A stretch of DNA of 64,000 bases from Morchella semilibera (GCA_009192285.1 WBVU01000011.1:620001-684000); one strand, 5' to 3'; positions 36,120 to 47,790 are shown, counted from the first letter of the stretch. Made by a program: numbers and translations. The notes: generated from the sequence alone by a model not told the origin.

Positions 36120-36319
36120 GGTGGGGTAAAAAATAGCGGAAATTCACAGCAACTTCTGCAAAAGAAGAGCTGTGATTTCAGGAGTTGGTGATTAGGTGCA
36201 AGTTGAGATGGAGATGATGGATCTGAAGTCGGTTTGATGATATCTCTGTTGGTTGTTGAGTTATTTTCGTACTGGGTACGAGAAGCTATGGCTTGGAAAT
36301 AGGAGTAGATTCCTATAAG

Positions 36320-37342
36320 TGTGAGGCATCAGTTCGCAGACAAAAGACCCCCGAGTACGCAGGTCAGAGATAAGAAACCCCGGGTATGCAAGTCGCTGAA
36401 AAGAGACCTCCGAGTAGTCAGGTAACGACTGCCAAAGGTGTGGTGAGTGCCCGGAGAAAGCCCACTGGTGCGGTTACTGAGGCAATTGCGTCGTCAGAAG
36501 TGGAGATTAACGTTATTCAAGTAATTAACCCCAGTCTTTTTTTTTGATAAGTGACTGAGATGAAAGAAATTTTAGAAGGAAAATCGTACATCGTCGAAGC
36601 CAACGAAAAATCCATCAAGCGCTCCACAAGGACCGCCGATGAGTCCTGTGGACCCAGTGATGGCTCCTACTGCTACTCCCAAGAGACTGAGTGCTTTTAA
36701 TTACTCTTCATCTTTTTGTATCCCCCCCCTTTCCTCTTCTAGTTAGGAGAATCGTTACCAACACCAATGACATTGAATCCTGGATCTATGCCATCAAGCG
36801 ATGATAGCTCCTGGGGCGGTTCTCTTAGCTTTGGAATTAGCTCTCGAATGCCTCGAACAATGAAGCCATCCCCACTAGGAGACTACCTCAGAATATAGAT
36901 ACAGCGAACCCTAACCATCTGTCGTCTTCACCTTCTTTACCTCCGCCTCATGATGACGATAGGTATTTTTACCAAACCCCTAAAAGCTCTTATCAAGCCT
37001 CTGCTAACCAAATACCTCGTACACCTGCTCCAAACTCTAGAAGGCGAGTGTGCTTTCTTTGGAAGCTCAAAAGATTGAGAAAAAGTGTAGTATATTGATA
37101 GGTGATCACACACTGTTCGAAGAGCCTTTCCAAGCCCTGCGAGACTCTCAGTATTGGTGGTGAATATATAGGTACAAGCAGTCGTAGTTTGGGAATCAGC
37201 GCAGAAATCGACGAAGTTATTATAAAACAGGTGAGTGTCTCCGAAGATTCCATGATAGCTCATAGGGAACTGAGGAGGCCCTACAGGTTAGAAGCTTGCA
37301 CTCCCGAGTGCGGTCACACTTGATGAGCACAGTGAAGGAACG
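36320..37342 (+). other. Coding-like but unassigned sequence
   Basis: Open stretches with protein-like composition occur on the plus strand: a repeated Lys-Thr-Pro-Glu/Ser theme at about 36340-36410, TTAKGVVSARRKPTGAVTEA, VTEMKEILEGKSYIVEANEK, and GPPMSPVDPVMAPTATPKR near 36640. Stops and frame changes interrupt it. It may be the first ORF of the second LINE that reappears after the LTR-C relic, or a broken gag. I cannot tell which. Confidence 0.35.
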
Positions 37343-37824
37343 TCTAACGGGGCGGAGTCGGGTCAGGAGCAAAGTGGGGTGGTTCAGGAACAAAGACAAG
37401 GACGGGGTCAGCTCAGGAGATACCCGAAGCGAGGCAGGTTCAGGTTCAGGTTCATGTTCGGGGTCAGGTTCAGGGACGAGGCGCGGACAGAAGGGCCAAA
37501 GCCAAGTAATGTATTGCTAACAGAAAGAAGAAAATTGCCTAAAGAGGCAGAAATATAGGAAAGAACGAACACTATATATACAACTATTTCCCCCCACCGA
37601 TGACTCATACCATAGAATCCCATAGAAACTTCTATATCCTCGTGCTACCCATAACATTCCCAATAACCCCAATTCTATCCCGTTACTACCCAATCCTTCC
37701 TAGCGTTTACATTCCATTACCCGAGCTCCTTCCTAATCCATCATTCTACATCCGACACTATTCAACAACCCTGTTCCGAAGACGCCTTGGTGGAAGGCGA
37801 GGTGCAGGAGGCGGAACCATGATA
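37343..37824 (-). mobile_element. Relic LTR of family C
   Basis: On the minus strand it starts TATCATGGTTCCGCC and ends CCCCGTTAGA, matching both LTRs of the family-C element. It carries the TATGAGTCA site, a TATATA box and the GAACCTGAACCT-type hexamers. It is clearly more diverged than the copies at 55-62 kb and so is older. Confidence 0.8.
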
Positions 37825-37849
37825 GAACGGCTAGCAGACTCCAGGATTT

Positions 37850-39187
37850 ACGGAATTGCACACAGGTGGAGAGGGCCGAAAGAGTCGACTATTTTTTGAG
37901 GAATGATCGGTTCATCAGCCATCCAGCGCATTATGAGGTATATCCAAATTCTTAGGAACCACGATGATGAGCTCTAAATCAGGAAGGCTGATGAGGAAGA
38001 AATGAAGAGACAAATTGCAAGCAAAGAAGAGTTGGACGAGGTTATTATATACAGTGATGGGAGTAAAAATCAAGAGGGGGAAACGGCAGCAAGGTATTTG
38101 CAGATTGGGAGAAAGGGGAGAAGTGCTGAAAAGAGTGGCTATAGATTAGGAAGATAGTTGGAGATTATGGATGTTGAGATGATAGCAATCAAAAAGCGAT
38201 TGAATTGGGAATAAAGGAAGCCCAAAGGGAAACGAAAACACGTTTATTACAATAAGGCCCGACAGCCAGGAAGCAATGAAAAGAGTTAAACAGAAGAGCC
38301 AGACCAGGAGAAGAGATGGCATACAAATAAGGTGGCTCTGTGAAGCGGCGAGAACACAGAAAATGAAAGTGAGGCTAGAATGAGTAAAAGCACACGACGG
38401 GGTGAGGGGAAATACGGAAGCAGACAGAGTTGCTAAAGCTGCGGTCAGAAAAGGCCCAATCGATAAGGATGCATTTATATCGTTCGCATATTTACATCGA
38501 GAATCGAGAGAAAATACTATTCGAGATTGGGAGAAAGGATGGAAACAAAGAAGGAACGAGAGAAAAGCGCTGATGGGACCACAACAACGATACGAAATTC
38601 GATTCAAAGCCTCCGACAGAGCAAATCGAGTTCTGATTGCCAGACTGTGCACCGGGCATATAAAGTGTAATGAGTATATGAACCGAATCGGCAAAAGACA
38701 GTCAGCAGCATATGAATGCGGCGCAGAAAAACAGGATGTAGAACATATCCTTACAATCTGCCCCTACACCAAACCGAGTCATTGCCAGGAGAAAGAGCCG
38801 ATAACGATGAAGACGTTATTATGGACAAAGAACTTGAAGGGGATAGAAAAGGCCATTAGTATATGGAAGCAGTGGGGAGGATACTGGAGGGAAAAGGGGG
38901 AGCGAAACGAAGAGGAATTGGCGGAAGAAAGGGAATTAAGGCAAGCCTGAGGCTGTGGTGATTTGGAGAGAAATGTAGTGGAGGATTAGACAGAGATATG
39001 CGATTGGAATTGCGTTATGAAAGACAGGGGAGTGGTAGAGTGATGTATGTTTGAGGATGTTTTACTTTGTGTTTTCTTAGTTGAGTTTGGCGGTGGAAGG
39101 AGGGACGTTCTGGGGATAAAATGGTGCGATATCATCTCATAGCCTTAGGGCTGGAAACGATTAATGATGTAAACAAAAAAAAAAAAC
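37850..39187 (+). mobile_element. 5'-truncated second LINE (RNase H part and poly(A) tail)
   Basis: Plus strand. RNase H traces are IIYSDGSKNQEG and GNTEADRVAKAA. The open end at 38402-38950 encodes FKASDRANRVLIARLCTGH followed by the terminal knuckle CGAEKQDVEHILTICP, the typical tail of fungal Tad1-type LINEs. About 240 bp further on, GATGTAAACAAAAAAAAAAAAC gives a poly(A) tail at 39175-39186. Frames before 38400 are broken. It is distinct from the minus-strand LINE in sequence and tail type. Confidence 0.75.
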
Positions 39188-39645
39188 GATAGCTCTAACA
39201 AGCTTTAGGCATGCAGCTGCAAATTCTTAGCTCCAGAGATCATCGAGGTTTTATATTATAGGTTTTTTGATGGGGCTAGAAGGCGAGGATCCCGTGAACC
39301 AGATTTCCTCGACCGAATAAACCATACATTGATATGCCTGATAGCAACCGCCATTTGCCATAGGAATCGCGCATGGTCCACGGGGAATTATGTGATACTG
39401 CAAAATTTCCAGACTCAAAATGATAGTGTAGTGAGTAAGTGTTTCTCATAGCTCCTGGAGGTATGGCGGGTTCTAACCAAGGTGTTACGAATGCTCTAGA
39501 AACCTTCACAAGGATGGTAAACACTTGGAGGTCACGTAGTCGTTCCAACCAGGAAGGAATCTGAAATTGATAAAGGACAATCTTCGAGACAAGGTAAGAG
39601 CCCGATCTTTAATTACCGACTATAACCCAAACTGATAATTTGTAG

Positions 39646-39909
39646 ATACAAGAGAAGAAGGGGGTTACGGTCGAGGATATTCCAGTTGAGGGTCTTAGCG
39701 AGAATGATGATGCTCTGGCGGAGGCTCTGGGAGCTCTCAGGCACTACGCTCAATGGTCCGGTCCTGAACCGGACGCGACTGATCCTGAGAGCCTAGGGGA
39801 CCGCTATCCTACCACAGCCCAACTGTGGCCAGGGCTATTGACTGCATTATCAGACTACAGTGGAGTTCTTAGGCATGTGCCCTATGTCACGGCACGTCTG
39901 GAATGGTAG
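39646..39909 (+). other. Exon-like open stretch, unassigned
   Basis: A good donor (AAG|GTAAGA at about 39592) and acceptor (TTTGTAG ending 39645) frame a 50-bp intron. The stretch after it stays open for 87 codons: GVTVEDIPVEGLSENDD, then ALAEALGALRHYAQWSG and a Trp-containing end RHVPYVTARLEW before TAG. No family is recognised. It ends just before an LTR-like segment, so it may be the end of a host gene truncated by transposons or an element's own protein. Confidence 0.35.
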
Positions 39910-39929
39910 GAAGTGATTAAGTAATAATG

Positions 39930-40330
39930 TCGGATTTCTTCGGGATGAGTTTTCGGGTTTTAGTGTGGAGATTGGTTAGCGGTGTGGGTAGTTTCTCTTT
40001 GGGATTCTATGGGATTCCGTGGTACAGATTAGTAATCGGTGGATTGGGAGATTATATATATGGGCTGGAATCTCCTTTGTCTTTCTTTCTTCTTTCCTTA
40101 CGCAACTTCCTGTTATTAACCTTTCCCTTTAGGTTCCTTGTCTCTAAGCTTTCGCCTGGTTTCTCTTCTGTTATAATATAAAATATACTTGGTTCTATCC
40201 TTTGCCTCGTCCCCGTCATCGGTTGTGCCCCTTGGTGCCTCCGTGTCCTGAACTCGTTCACCTCAGTTAAACTCCGGACCTCTTGTTGCATCCCGCCCCC
40301 GCCTATGACCGTGATCCGAATCATCTACTG
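39930..40330 (+). mobile_element. Decayed LTR resembling family D
   Basis: In plus orientation it shares landmarks with the family-D LTR in the same order: GGTACAGATTAGTAAT, a TATATATA box, CTTTGTCTTTC, CTTTCCTTACGCAAC, a TATAA segment and CGGTTGTGCCCCTTGG. The ends are not clear and no internal region follows. Confidence 0.6.
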
Positions 40331-41039
40331 GTGTCCCCGTGCCTACGTGGAAGTCCGAGACTCCCTGTGGACTCTCTGCCCGATCCTGCTCCTGCTTTAG
40401 AATCCTTTTGTCCTCTCCTTTGACCCTGCCCCATAACACCCTACTAAGACGAGCTCTGTTATTAAGTATTTATGCACATCATGACATTTTCACCAAACCC
40501 CTTTAGGCAGTATTCAGTCCACAGTCTACCAGTCCGACCAAAAAGTGGATGGACTGGACTTTCTGTAGGACCATAGTCGACTGCAGTCTAGTAGTCCTTT
40601 AAGGTAATTTTGGATTCCCTGGCTTGGCACAGTCGACCGCAATCGACTGTAGTAGGACGCGACTGTTGGCAATATTGCTCTCAGGAGTGCTCGGGGAGAT
40701 CAAGGCCAGAAATCTAAACCCGGCCAAACTAACCTTCTACCACACGGGCTTGAATATGGTACGGATGGAGAGCCGGACCTAATGGAAGAAGAGGAGGAGA
40801 TAGAGGAAATAGTGGAGGAGGAGGGTGGAGAAACAACAGAAGACGAGAGCCACAATAACTAAGGGAATAACAAGATCTCTAAAAGGTATGGGGAAGTCTG
40901 TAGAGATAGTAATATGTATTATTATAATTGTTATATAGCGGTGAGACCATAAGTGAATATATCCGTACCATTCGAGGAATAGAAGAGATCTCTGAAAGCT
41001 ATTGTGAAGTGAATAAATACATGAAAAGCACCGGGTAGC
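40331..41039. other. Unassigned region with AGTCGACT palindromes
   Basis: At 40510-40690 the words CAGTC, GTCGAC and GACTG recur in both orientations. At about 40752-40862 a short open stretch encodes an acidic tail (EEEEEIEEIVEEEGGETTED) ending in TAA. Neither is assigned to a family. Confidence 0.3.
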
Positions 41040-41343
41040 ACCAGGAGCTAGATGTACGCGCCAGGGACACCCAGGTGCGATGAATGATAAAAAATATGTT
41101 ACCAGGGGAAATAGGGGCAGAAAGGTAAAGTCCGGGTGGAGCCAGGCGCAAAATATTTCCGCCAGGGGCGTTCCTGAGAGAAAACCTAACTCCTGGCGCT
41201 AACCGAGGTTGTGATTTGGTTCAGGGCGCTCAGGGCGCTGAAAGCCCCTCCGGAGCACCCGAAGGTTTGGCGAGGTTCTCAGGAGAATGAGTTTTTATCT
41301 CGTATGCCCTCAGCGCCCTGAACGCCTGGAGCGCGCCATGAAA
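41040..41343. repeat. GC-rich inverted-repeat insert in family-A gag
   Basis: The motif CAGGGCGCT and its complement AGCGCCCTG recur (41222-41242 and 41310-41322), along with several CCTGGCGC/GCGCCAGG words. It begins where the zinc-knuckle part of the minus-strand gag stops being recognisable, so it is probably a separate small element or a scrambled repeat. Confidence 0.4.
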
Positions 41344-43193
41344 TCTACAGGTTTGCTGATGTAGGTGCTGCCCTTCCCGAGGGTGAAAGCGTACTGTCTC
41401 TAACCAAATGTCCAACTCCCCCACAATAATGGCAACGGTTCTCCATATGCCGTGCTTCCCTTTCCCTGGGGTCCGGGCGACGACGACTATTACACAAATC
41501 CATAGGAACAGCTCCCACAGGAGTATAGAAAGGATGAGCTGCTGGCACAGCATTCTTCGGTGGTTGTTGGGGTGGTCCTCATACGACTGGGGATGTTGTT
41601 GATGCAACAGGTGGGCAAGGGCCAAACGGGCAAGGGGCAGGCCCGGGGGCACTAGGAATTTGAAACCGAAACCTCCCCATCCTGGCTTGCAAGGCTCGCT
41701 ACCTATCATCAAGACGTTGAAGGAGTATGCCACAGTCTTTAATCGTCGTTGGGGTTTCATTCTGAATCATTAGGGCCATCAGATCTTGATTGAGCCATTC
41801 CAAATCCCATTCAATCTTGGCCGCCTTGTCGAACTCAGAGTCAGCAGCATACCGCTGGAACTCTGCGAAATACTCAGAAAAGGTACGTTGGCGTTGTCTG
41901 ATCTCCCTCAAGTTTTGGGCTACAGTCACAGCGCGATCCAGATTCCCAAAAGCATTATCCAAAATTTCAAAACACTCCGCCATGGAATCAAGAGCAATTC
42001 CTTCATCCGTAATATAAGCAAGAAATTGATCCGCCGCCTGTCCTTCCAATCGAGAAATATAATACGCAAGTTGTTGAGCCGAGGTAGGAAAACGATCCAA
42101 ATTGGCTATAAGTTTAATCTGTAGCTGTCTTGAAAGGTCCTGAGGCTCTTACGGTCACCCTGGTATTTCTCTGGGTCGGAAAGTTTCTCAGATTTGGACG
42201 GCTTGGGTAAGTCATCGTGAAGCTCCCCTAGGTCTTCTTTGATCCCTTCCTGGAGCTTCTTGATCTTAGTTTGTAGTCCCTGGACCTCTTTGTGGAACTC
42301 AATTCGGGCTTGTTCAGTTTCAGAGTGGTGGATAGTGAGGTCGATCGCATATTGTTGAACTCCTCCGTAAGCCCTCTGAGGGAGGATATACCCTTGCTTC
42401 GATTCTTCCGTGGCAGTGGAGTCCACTTTAGGGTAAGCGACAAAGAACCCTTTGAGATCTGTATGGAGCTTTTGATAGTCAAATGCATTGGCAGCGGGAG
42501 CGGTCATGGTAGGCTATGGTGCGAGGAACTCGGACTGTACTAGTCGAGTAGAGGTGGTCTCGTCTTGTTTGTGGCGGGGTAACCCGACCCAAAGTAGCAG
42601 ATGACAATGATGACGCAGAAGGACTCAAGGAGCACAGCCTCAGTGACGAGGAGACCGACGAAGACAGGAATAATGCTAGGCAGGCACAGGCACAGGCAAA
42701 GGCAAAGGCAAGAGCAAGGGCACAGAAGCGCAGAGCAGAATGGTGAGGACCGGATGGACCTCAACGAGAATGATGGGGGTTGCTATGGCTTTCCTCTTTA
42801 GAGGACAGAATCTTTAGGTACAAGGAGCTATAGCTTGAGGATAGGAGTAGATTCATATGTACCAAGATAACAGAAAGACGAGACAGAGAGAAAAGAAAGA
42901 AAGAACTAAGAAAAACATCTATCCCCGCTATTTAACGCCCCTCCTTCACCAGTCCGATATGACTCATACATCAGCTCTTAGAAACCCGTAGAAATCTATC
43001 GCAACCACACCTCGTATTTCCCTCCACCATCTCTGCTATTTACATCACAAATCCATCACGCCATCGAACCTCCTAGAATCCTATGACGACACCTCATCTT
43101 TAAAACACCCCTTCCTCGCTTAGCAATACCTCAGCAATCACAACAGCGCTTCAACTAGCGAACCCTCGGGACTGATGCCAAGACGCCGGGACA
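41344..43193 (-). mobile_element. Partial Ty3/Gypsy element of family A (LTR and gag)
   Basis: Minus orientation. The 5' LTR-A spans 43193-42570, the self-primer site AAGACGAGAC is at 42566-42557, and gag runs from about 42507 to 41344. Gag has the family's N-terminal block (ANAFDYQKLHTDLKGFF), the capsid-like block (RFPTSAQQLAYYISRLEG and REIRQRQRTFSEYFAEFQ) and a CHYCGGVGHLVRD knuckle. Pol and the 3' LTR are absent. It is broken, with a few breaks in gag. It was inserted into an older LTR-A copy. Confidence 0.82.
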
Positions 43194-43617
43194 GAAAAGA
43201 AAGAAAGAACTAAGGAAAACATCTTTATCCACTATTTAACACTTCTCCCCCACCAGTCCAGTATTGACTCATATCTCAATCCATAGAAACCCATCGAAAT
43301 CCATAGCATCCACACCTCGTATTCCTCCCCACCAACTCTGCTATTTATCTTACAAATCCATCATGTCATAGAACCTCCTAGAACCTAATAACGATATCCT
43401 TCCCTCTCACCACTTAACATTACTTTCTTAATTACAACATCGCTTCTACTACCAAACCCTCGAGACCGATACCAAAACGCTGGGACACACTGCTATCACC
43501 AGGCTGTCGGAACTAATGCTAAGATGCCGGGACATTTAGCATACTAGTAACTCCTTTGACCATAATATCACTACGACTACCGAACTCTCGGGACCAATGC
43601 TAAAAACCTGGAACAGT
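43194..43617 (-). mobile_element. Stacked LTR-A fragments
   Basis: Immediately upstream (in element sense) of the partial element lies the first 300 bp of another LTR-A (43497-43194). It is followed outward by two more short 5' tips, ending at 43534 and at about 43617, each closing on the plus strand with a variant of GCCGGGACA. The result is a ladder of LTR-A tips in one orientation. Confidence 0.6.
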
Positions 43618-43741
43618 ATCCGATGATGACCACATCACCATATTTCTTCCATATCCTCTCTTACAACTATTTTCACGGAGCTGAACTGGGACGAGGACTA
43701 AACTAGCCAAGGTACACAACCGATGCAGGGCGGGACCGGAC

Positions 43742-44373
43742 TGTGACGGAGTAACCCGACGCAAAGAAGAAGATGACAATGATGACGCAGAAGGACTCGA
43801 GGAGTACAGCCTAAACGACGAGGAGACCGACGAAGACAAAGGTAACACCGGGCAGGCACAAGCACAGGCAAAGGCAAAGGCAAAGGCAAAGGCAAAGGCA
43901 CAAGGGCACAGAGCAGGGAAAGTGAGGACCGAATGGACCTCAACGAGAACGATGAGAGGTACTATGGGTTTCCTCTTGTCAGAGGATCGAGGATTTGGTA
44001 CGAGAGGCTATGGCTTTAGAAATAGGAGTAGATTCCTATGTACCGAGATAACAGGAAGACGAGACAGAGAGGAAAGAAAGAAAGAACTAAGGAAACCATC
44101 TAACCCCGCTATTTAACACTTCCCCTCCACCAGCCTGCTATGACTCCTACATCAGTTCATAGAAACCCACAGAAACCGGAAACATCCACACCTCACATTC
44201 CTCCCCATCATCTCCGCTGTTTACATTACAAATCCATCACGCCATCGAACCTCCTAGAACTAAATGACGACAACCTCCTTTAGCATACCTCTTCTTCGCT
44301 TAACCATTCCCAAACAGTCACAATAGCGCTTCGACTACCAAACCCCCGGGACCACTGCCAAGACGCCGGGACA
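43742..44373 (-). mobile_element. Solo LTR, family A
   Basis: A 632-bp copy, minus orientation, flanked by the duplication CGGAC (43737-43741 and 44374-44378). It has the longest pure AAGGCA hexamer run of the family in this window (43866-43900). Confidence 0.92.
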
Positions 44374-44577
44374 CGGACGAGTCAAAGGGCGAGATACGTA
44401 GATATGCGGGGCAATTAACGAGGTAAGGACTATGGGATTCTTCTGCCTTGTAGAGGGCAGATAGCACGTCTAGGCGATAACAAAAGCTCCTAAAGTATGT
44501 ATTGATTAAAAGGACAAGAAGGTTGCGTGAAGAAGAAAAGAGAGAAAGAGAAATTCTACAAGCGAGGTGTTACGGGA

Positions 44578-45539
44578 TTTGGAGACAGGAAGACTAGCGA
44601 AGCCTCCCTATGCTCCTGAACTCCCAATTGGGGCCCCAGGGAGGTACAGTGGTGCCAGTATGGGCCAGATTGCGGAGTTGCAGAATCACTAGTTAAAAAA
44701 CACGTTTTCGACCCCGAAAATAACCTCCGGAGTGTCAAAGCGCCGGCACAGCCGCTCAGGACACCGGTGGGTATATGAGGGGGCAGCAGTTCAAGTTTGG
44801 GATCAATCGGACCAAAACTGATCAAACGGCGAAGGTTTTGGGGGAGCTGGCGCTGGTGGCTTCTCAGGGAAAGGTAAGACTACCCGACACCTCCGGTACC
44901 TAATCGTTGATAGTCCTAATGTTGAGCCATGCTCCTTAGTGATAGATAACGATGCGGGGAAAGAGTTGGCGAGTGAAGTCGAGGCCCGGTACTGAGGAGT
45001 TATCCGGTAGGCTGACTCCGGCCTTCCCGCCGTACGAAAAACAAGTGCATTGCAGTAGCGCGATGTAACATGAGGGATTTAAAGGAAGTTGGGAACTTGG
45101 GGCGTTGAGTGTTTGGGTCTCCTGGCAACAGGGTCTTCTGGGTTCCCACTATTTGTCTGTAATGATAGTTCCTTAGTCCCGCGTGACATTTGCGTTGGGA
45201 TTAAATACAGTGTCATTCTCCTGACTTTGTTGAAATCATCAATCAACGAAAGAGAGCTAACGGATAGTAAACAATTATATTACACCCTAATTCTATAACG
45301 CTCTTAGTGATCTCTCCTGAAATATTAAATATCTACCTGAACCAATCTTCGTGTTAGCATTACCCCAATCTAAACAACTTTCTATACTCGTCGGACTAGC
45401 ATCGGACCATGGAGATTCTAGTTACGTTCAGACTGAAGTGACCCCGTTCCTTTCTGCCTTTGCAGTTAGCGTTTCGGACTCCGAGCTCCTTATAGTACTA
45501 CTCTGATAGTCTGGTGCGACACCCTAATAATTGATGATT
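44578..45539 (+). mobile_element. LTR of family B
   Basis: 962 bp, TGTTACGGGA to GACACCCTAATA. The promoter-like part has GTCCCGCGTGACATTTGCG followed by TTAAATACAGTGTC. The flanks (CGAGG and ATTGA) do not match, so it is not a simple solo insertion. To its right lies the end of an unrecognised gene. Confidence 0.75.
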
Positions 45540-45648
45540 AAGCAAAACCTCCCAAGCTCTCTTGTGATCTTTGTTGATCTCCTGGGCTCTCCCGAGGGTT
45601 TCCCAAGCCGTCCTGATATCTCCGGAGACTCTTGAAGATTAAGCTAGA

Positions 45649-46983
45649 TCACCCATGCTCTCCTGTAATCCCTGCCAATCTTCTGGCTGTCAGCATCTTG
45701 TCAAAGGCCCATAGAACGGTGGAGAGAGCTCTTACAGTATACTTATCAGGATCGCTTATAAAACGGTCATTCTCGAGGAGAAAGAACACCTTCTTACTCC
45801 TTGCCTCTGGCGTTTTCTCCTCGCTCAAGCCATACAAAAGATCCTTCGACATGCAGTCCTTTACTGTAAAAACAAGGTGCGATCTCACCCGCGAACAATT
45901 GATTTGAACCTAATGGAAGCAGTTAGCGAAGGCTCACTAAGCCCTCCGAAAGGCGCGCGAGGCACTCACGTCGCTCTTAGCTAACTTAGTCATTGGTAGA
46001 CTTGTATTAAAATGGTTGTCCGCCTCACTCTAAAACCGACAAACGTCAATACTAAGAGAATCAGCTTGAGGCCAAGGCTCCTTGAGCAATGTATAATGTC
46101 CGAGAAGGTATTCCGCATGCTTGATTACAGACTTGGCCTCTGCTGAGTTTTCATTAATGGAGTCAGGCTCTGGTGCTCCATACTGCGAAGGCATTGGCGT
46201 TCTATATGGAGATAGGGCTCTACGATATTGCTGTAGAGAGCTAGGCATGCGAAAGGGATGTGAATTTGAAGGTGTTGTCTCGTTCTCGCAGTCGAATTCT
46301 TGTCGCAAGGTGCTGCTGGTCCAGCAAAATGAGGAACTTGTGGAGGCAATGCTAGCCCTTTTGGAGGCTGCTCCAGCCTTCCGTGAAGTGTCCTGCCTTT
46401 GTGAATTCACGACATGACAGTTTCCGTGCTCTGTTATATCAGCGGTTTGACTGAGACAAGGGGGATTTGAATATCACATACCTGCATCATATTTACTGTA
46501 AAAGAAGAAGAAGCAATTGCTTCTGCCGCCAGTCCACTAGGTCTGCTTCGAGTGGCTGCAAGAGCCCTGCCGGAAGCCATAGGGGCCTAGGCCCCTTAGT
46601 GTTTTTCCAGCTTGCGACCCCCGGTTTGATGGTGGTCGTGGCAGTGCTCGTGATGGTGGTGGTGGTTGTGGTGGTTGTGGTGGGAATGGTGGGACTGGGG
46701 ATATACTCTGTTCTGATAAAAGCATATGCTGGGGCGGTGGTACATTATCATCTCCTGGCTCCTCGTCCTCATAGTCATCCTCATGGATTTGAACGTAGTC
46801 TTCCTCCTCTGGATGATCATCAAAATCACTCCAGGTTTTTGGTAGGCCCTGCAACACTCCGTTTACCAATATTACCCCGTCCAGAAACCTTTCTGGAGGG
46901 TTCGGGAAGCCATAGTAATCGGGGTCAGTATCTGGTTCTGTAGTACCGGAATTCCTACTGCTTGCAGCACTCAAAACACTCAT
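45649..46983 (-). pseudogene. Unrecognised multi-exon gene, probably decayed
   Basis: On the minus strand, ATG 46983 opens a 149-codon frame with an acidic centre (EEEDYVQIHEDDYEDEEPG) and a proline-rich end (PVPPFPPQPPQPPPP). A second open stretch (about 46430-46030) includes SVIKHAEYLLGHYTLLKEPW and, after one in-frame TAG (46030-46032), continues to TKLAKSD. There a good intron begins (GTGAGT to CCATTAG, about 58 bp). A third exon follows to 45649 (VRSHLVFTVKDCMSKDLLYG, KKVFFLLENDRFISDP, RALSTVLWAFDKMLTARR). The splice between the first two stretches is not settled. The third exon reads like a conserved globular domain, but I do not recognise it. It stops near an LTR-B, which may have removed the end. 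Confidence 0.5.
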
Positions 46984-47710
46984 CGTCCCCCTTAGACTTT
47001 GTTAATGGAGGAGGAGATCGGGGCTTGCATGTCATTTCCTTTCTCAACGCTACGCTGTGGGGCGAAGATTAGGCAACCATCGTGTAAGCGAGGGTTGAGA
47101 GCGCGGCTAGAGATTAGCACGCTTTGGCGCCTTGGCGCCTTGGCGATGTTATGTCACGTGGCGCGTTTGATGATTCTTTGCTTTGTTTCCTTTCGTTCAT
47201 CTCCACCTATCATCATCAATATACATCATCAGTTTTACATTTTCACGTTTCATCGGTTCGATCATAGTTTCGAGCATATGAGCACTGTGAATAGGTGAAC
47301 GAATCAAATAATCAAAATCATCATCACTAAAGCCTCTATCTAATCTAAACCTCCTTCTCTACCCAAAAACCTCCATTCTCGTGTCCGCAGCCACAACGCT
47401 TATTGATTTTTGCTCTCTGCGAAGCCATGATGGTGGTTTGTAAAGCTGGAAGAGCTTCATGAAGGCTCTGACCTCCACTATATATGGTTCGATTCACACC
47501 ATATCACCTTTTGCTTTTTCTCGGCAATTAGAGGTTTTTGGCGAGAAGCCTTCCGGACGGCTCGCTGAGACAAAATCAATTCTATAACTAACCTAAATAA
47601 GATAACACAATACCCAAATAGGCAACCATACATTCCCAAACAGGCAAAATTGCAACTGCATCTCCAAAAAACAAAAAACAACTGCAGTCAACATCAAACC
47701 ACTTAACAGG

Positions 47711-47790
47711 CCTTCTAAGCTCTAATCAAGCCTTATGAGCTCTAATCAAGCCTTTTAAGCTCCAATCAAGCCTTTTAAGCCCCAATCAAC
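47711..47790. repeat. 20-bp tandem repeat, four units
   Basis: Unit CCTTNTAAGCTCTAATCAAG, repeated four times without spacers, with one to three differences per unit. It lies just beyond the 3' end of the minus-strand pseudogene. Confidence 0.85.

Larger units (their letters stand above)
30280..36270 (-). mobile_element. LINE with endonuclease, reverse transcriptase and RNase H (Tad1/I-like)
   Basis: Minus-strand non-LTR retrotransposon of about 6 kb with two overlapping reading frames and a 3' tail of AAAT repeats (30284-30305 on the plus strand, TTTA repeats). The presence of an APE endonuclease and an RNase H after the reverse transcriptase, in a fungus, points to the Tad1 clade of the I group. 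The flanks show no target duplication: the 3' side abuts the family-A integrase, and the 5' side abuts a short LTR-A fragment (about 36275-36319), so the locus was rearranged afterwards. Confidence 0.88.

Noticed and set aside
46617-46690. GGTGGT-rich low-complexity tract as a possible structural or G-quadruplex signal
   Set aside because: It is explained by the proline codons of the minus-strand gene; runs of G are too short.
47711-47790. Possible CRISPR-like array
   Set aside because: Units are directly adjacent without spacers and the genome is eukaryotic; it is a simple tandem repeat.
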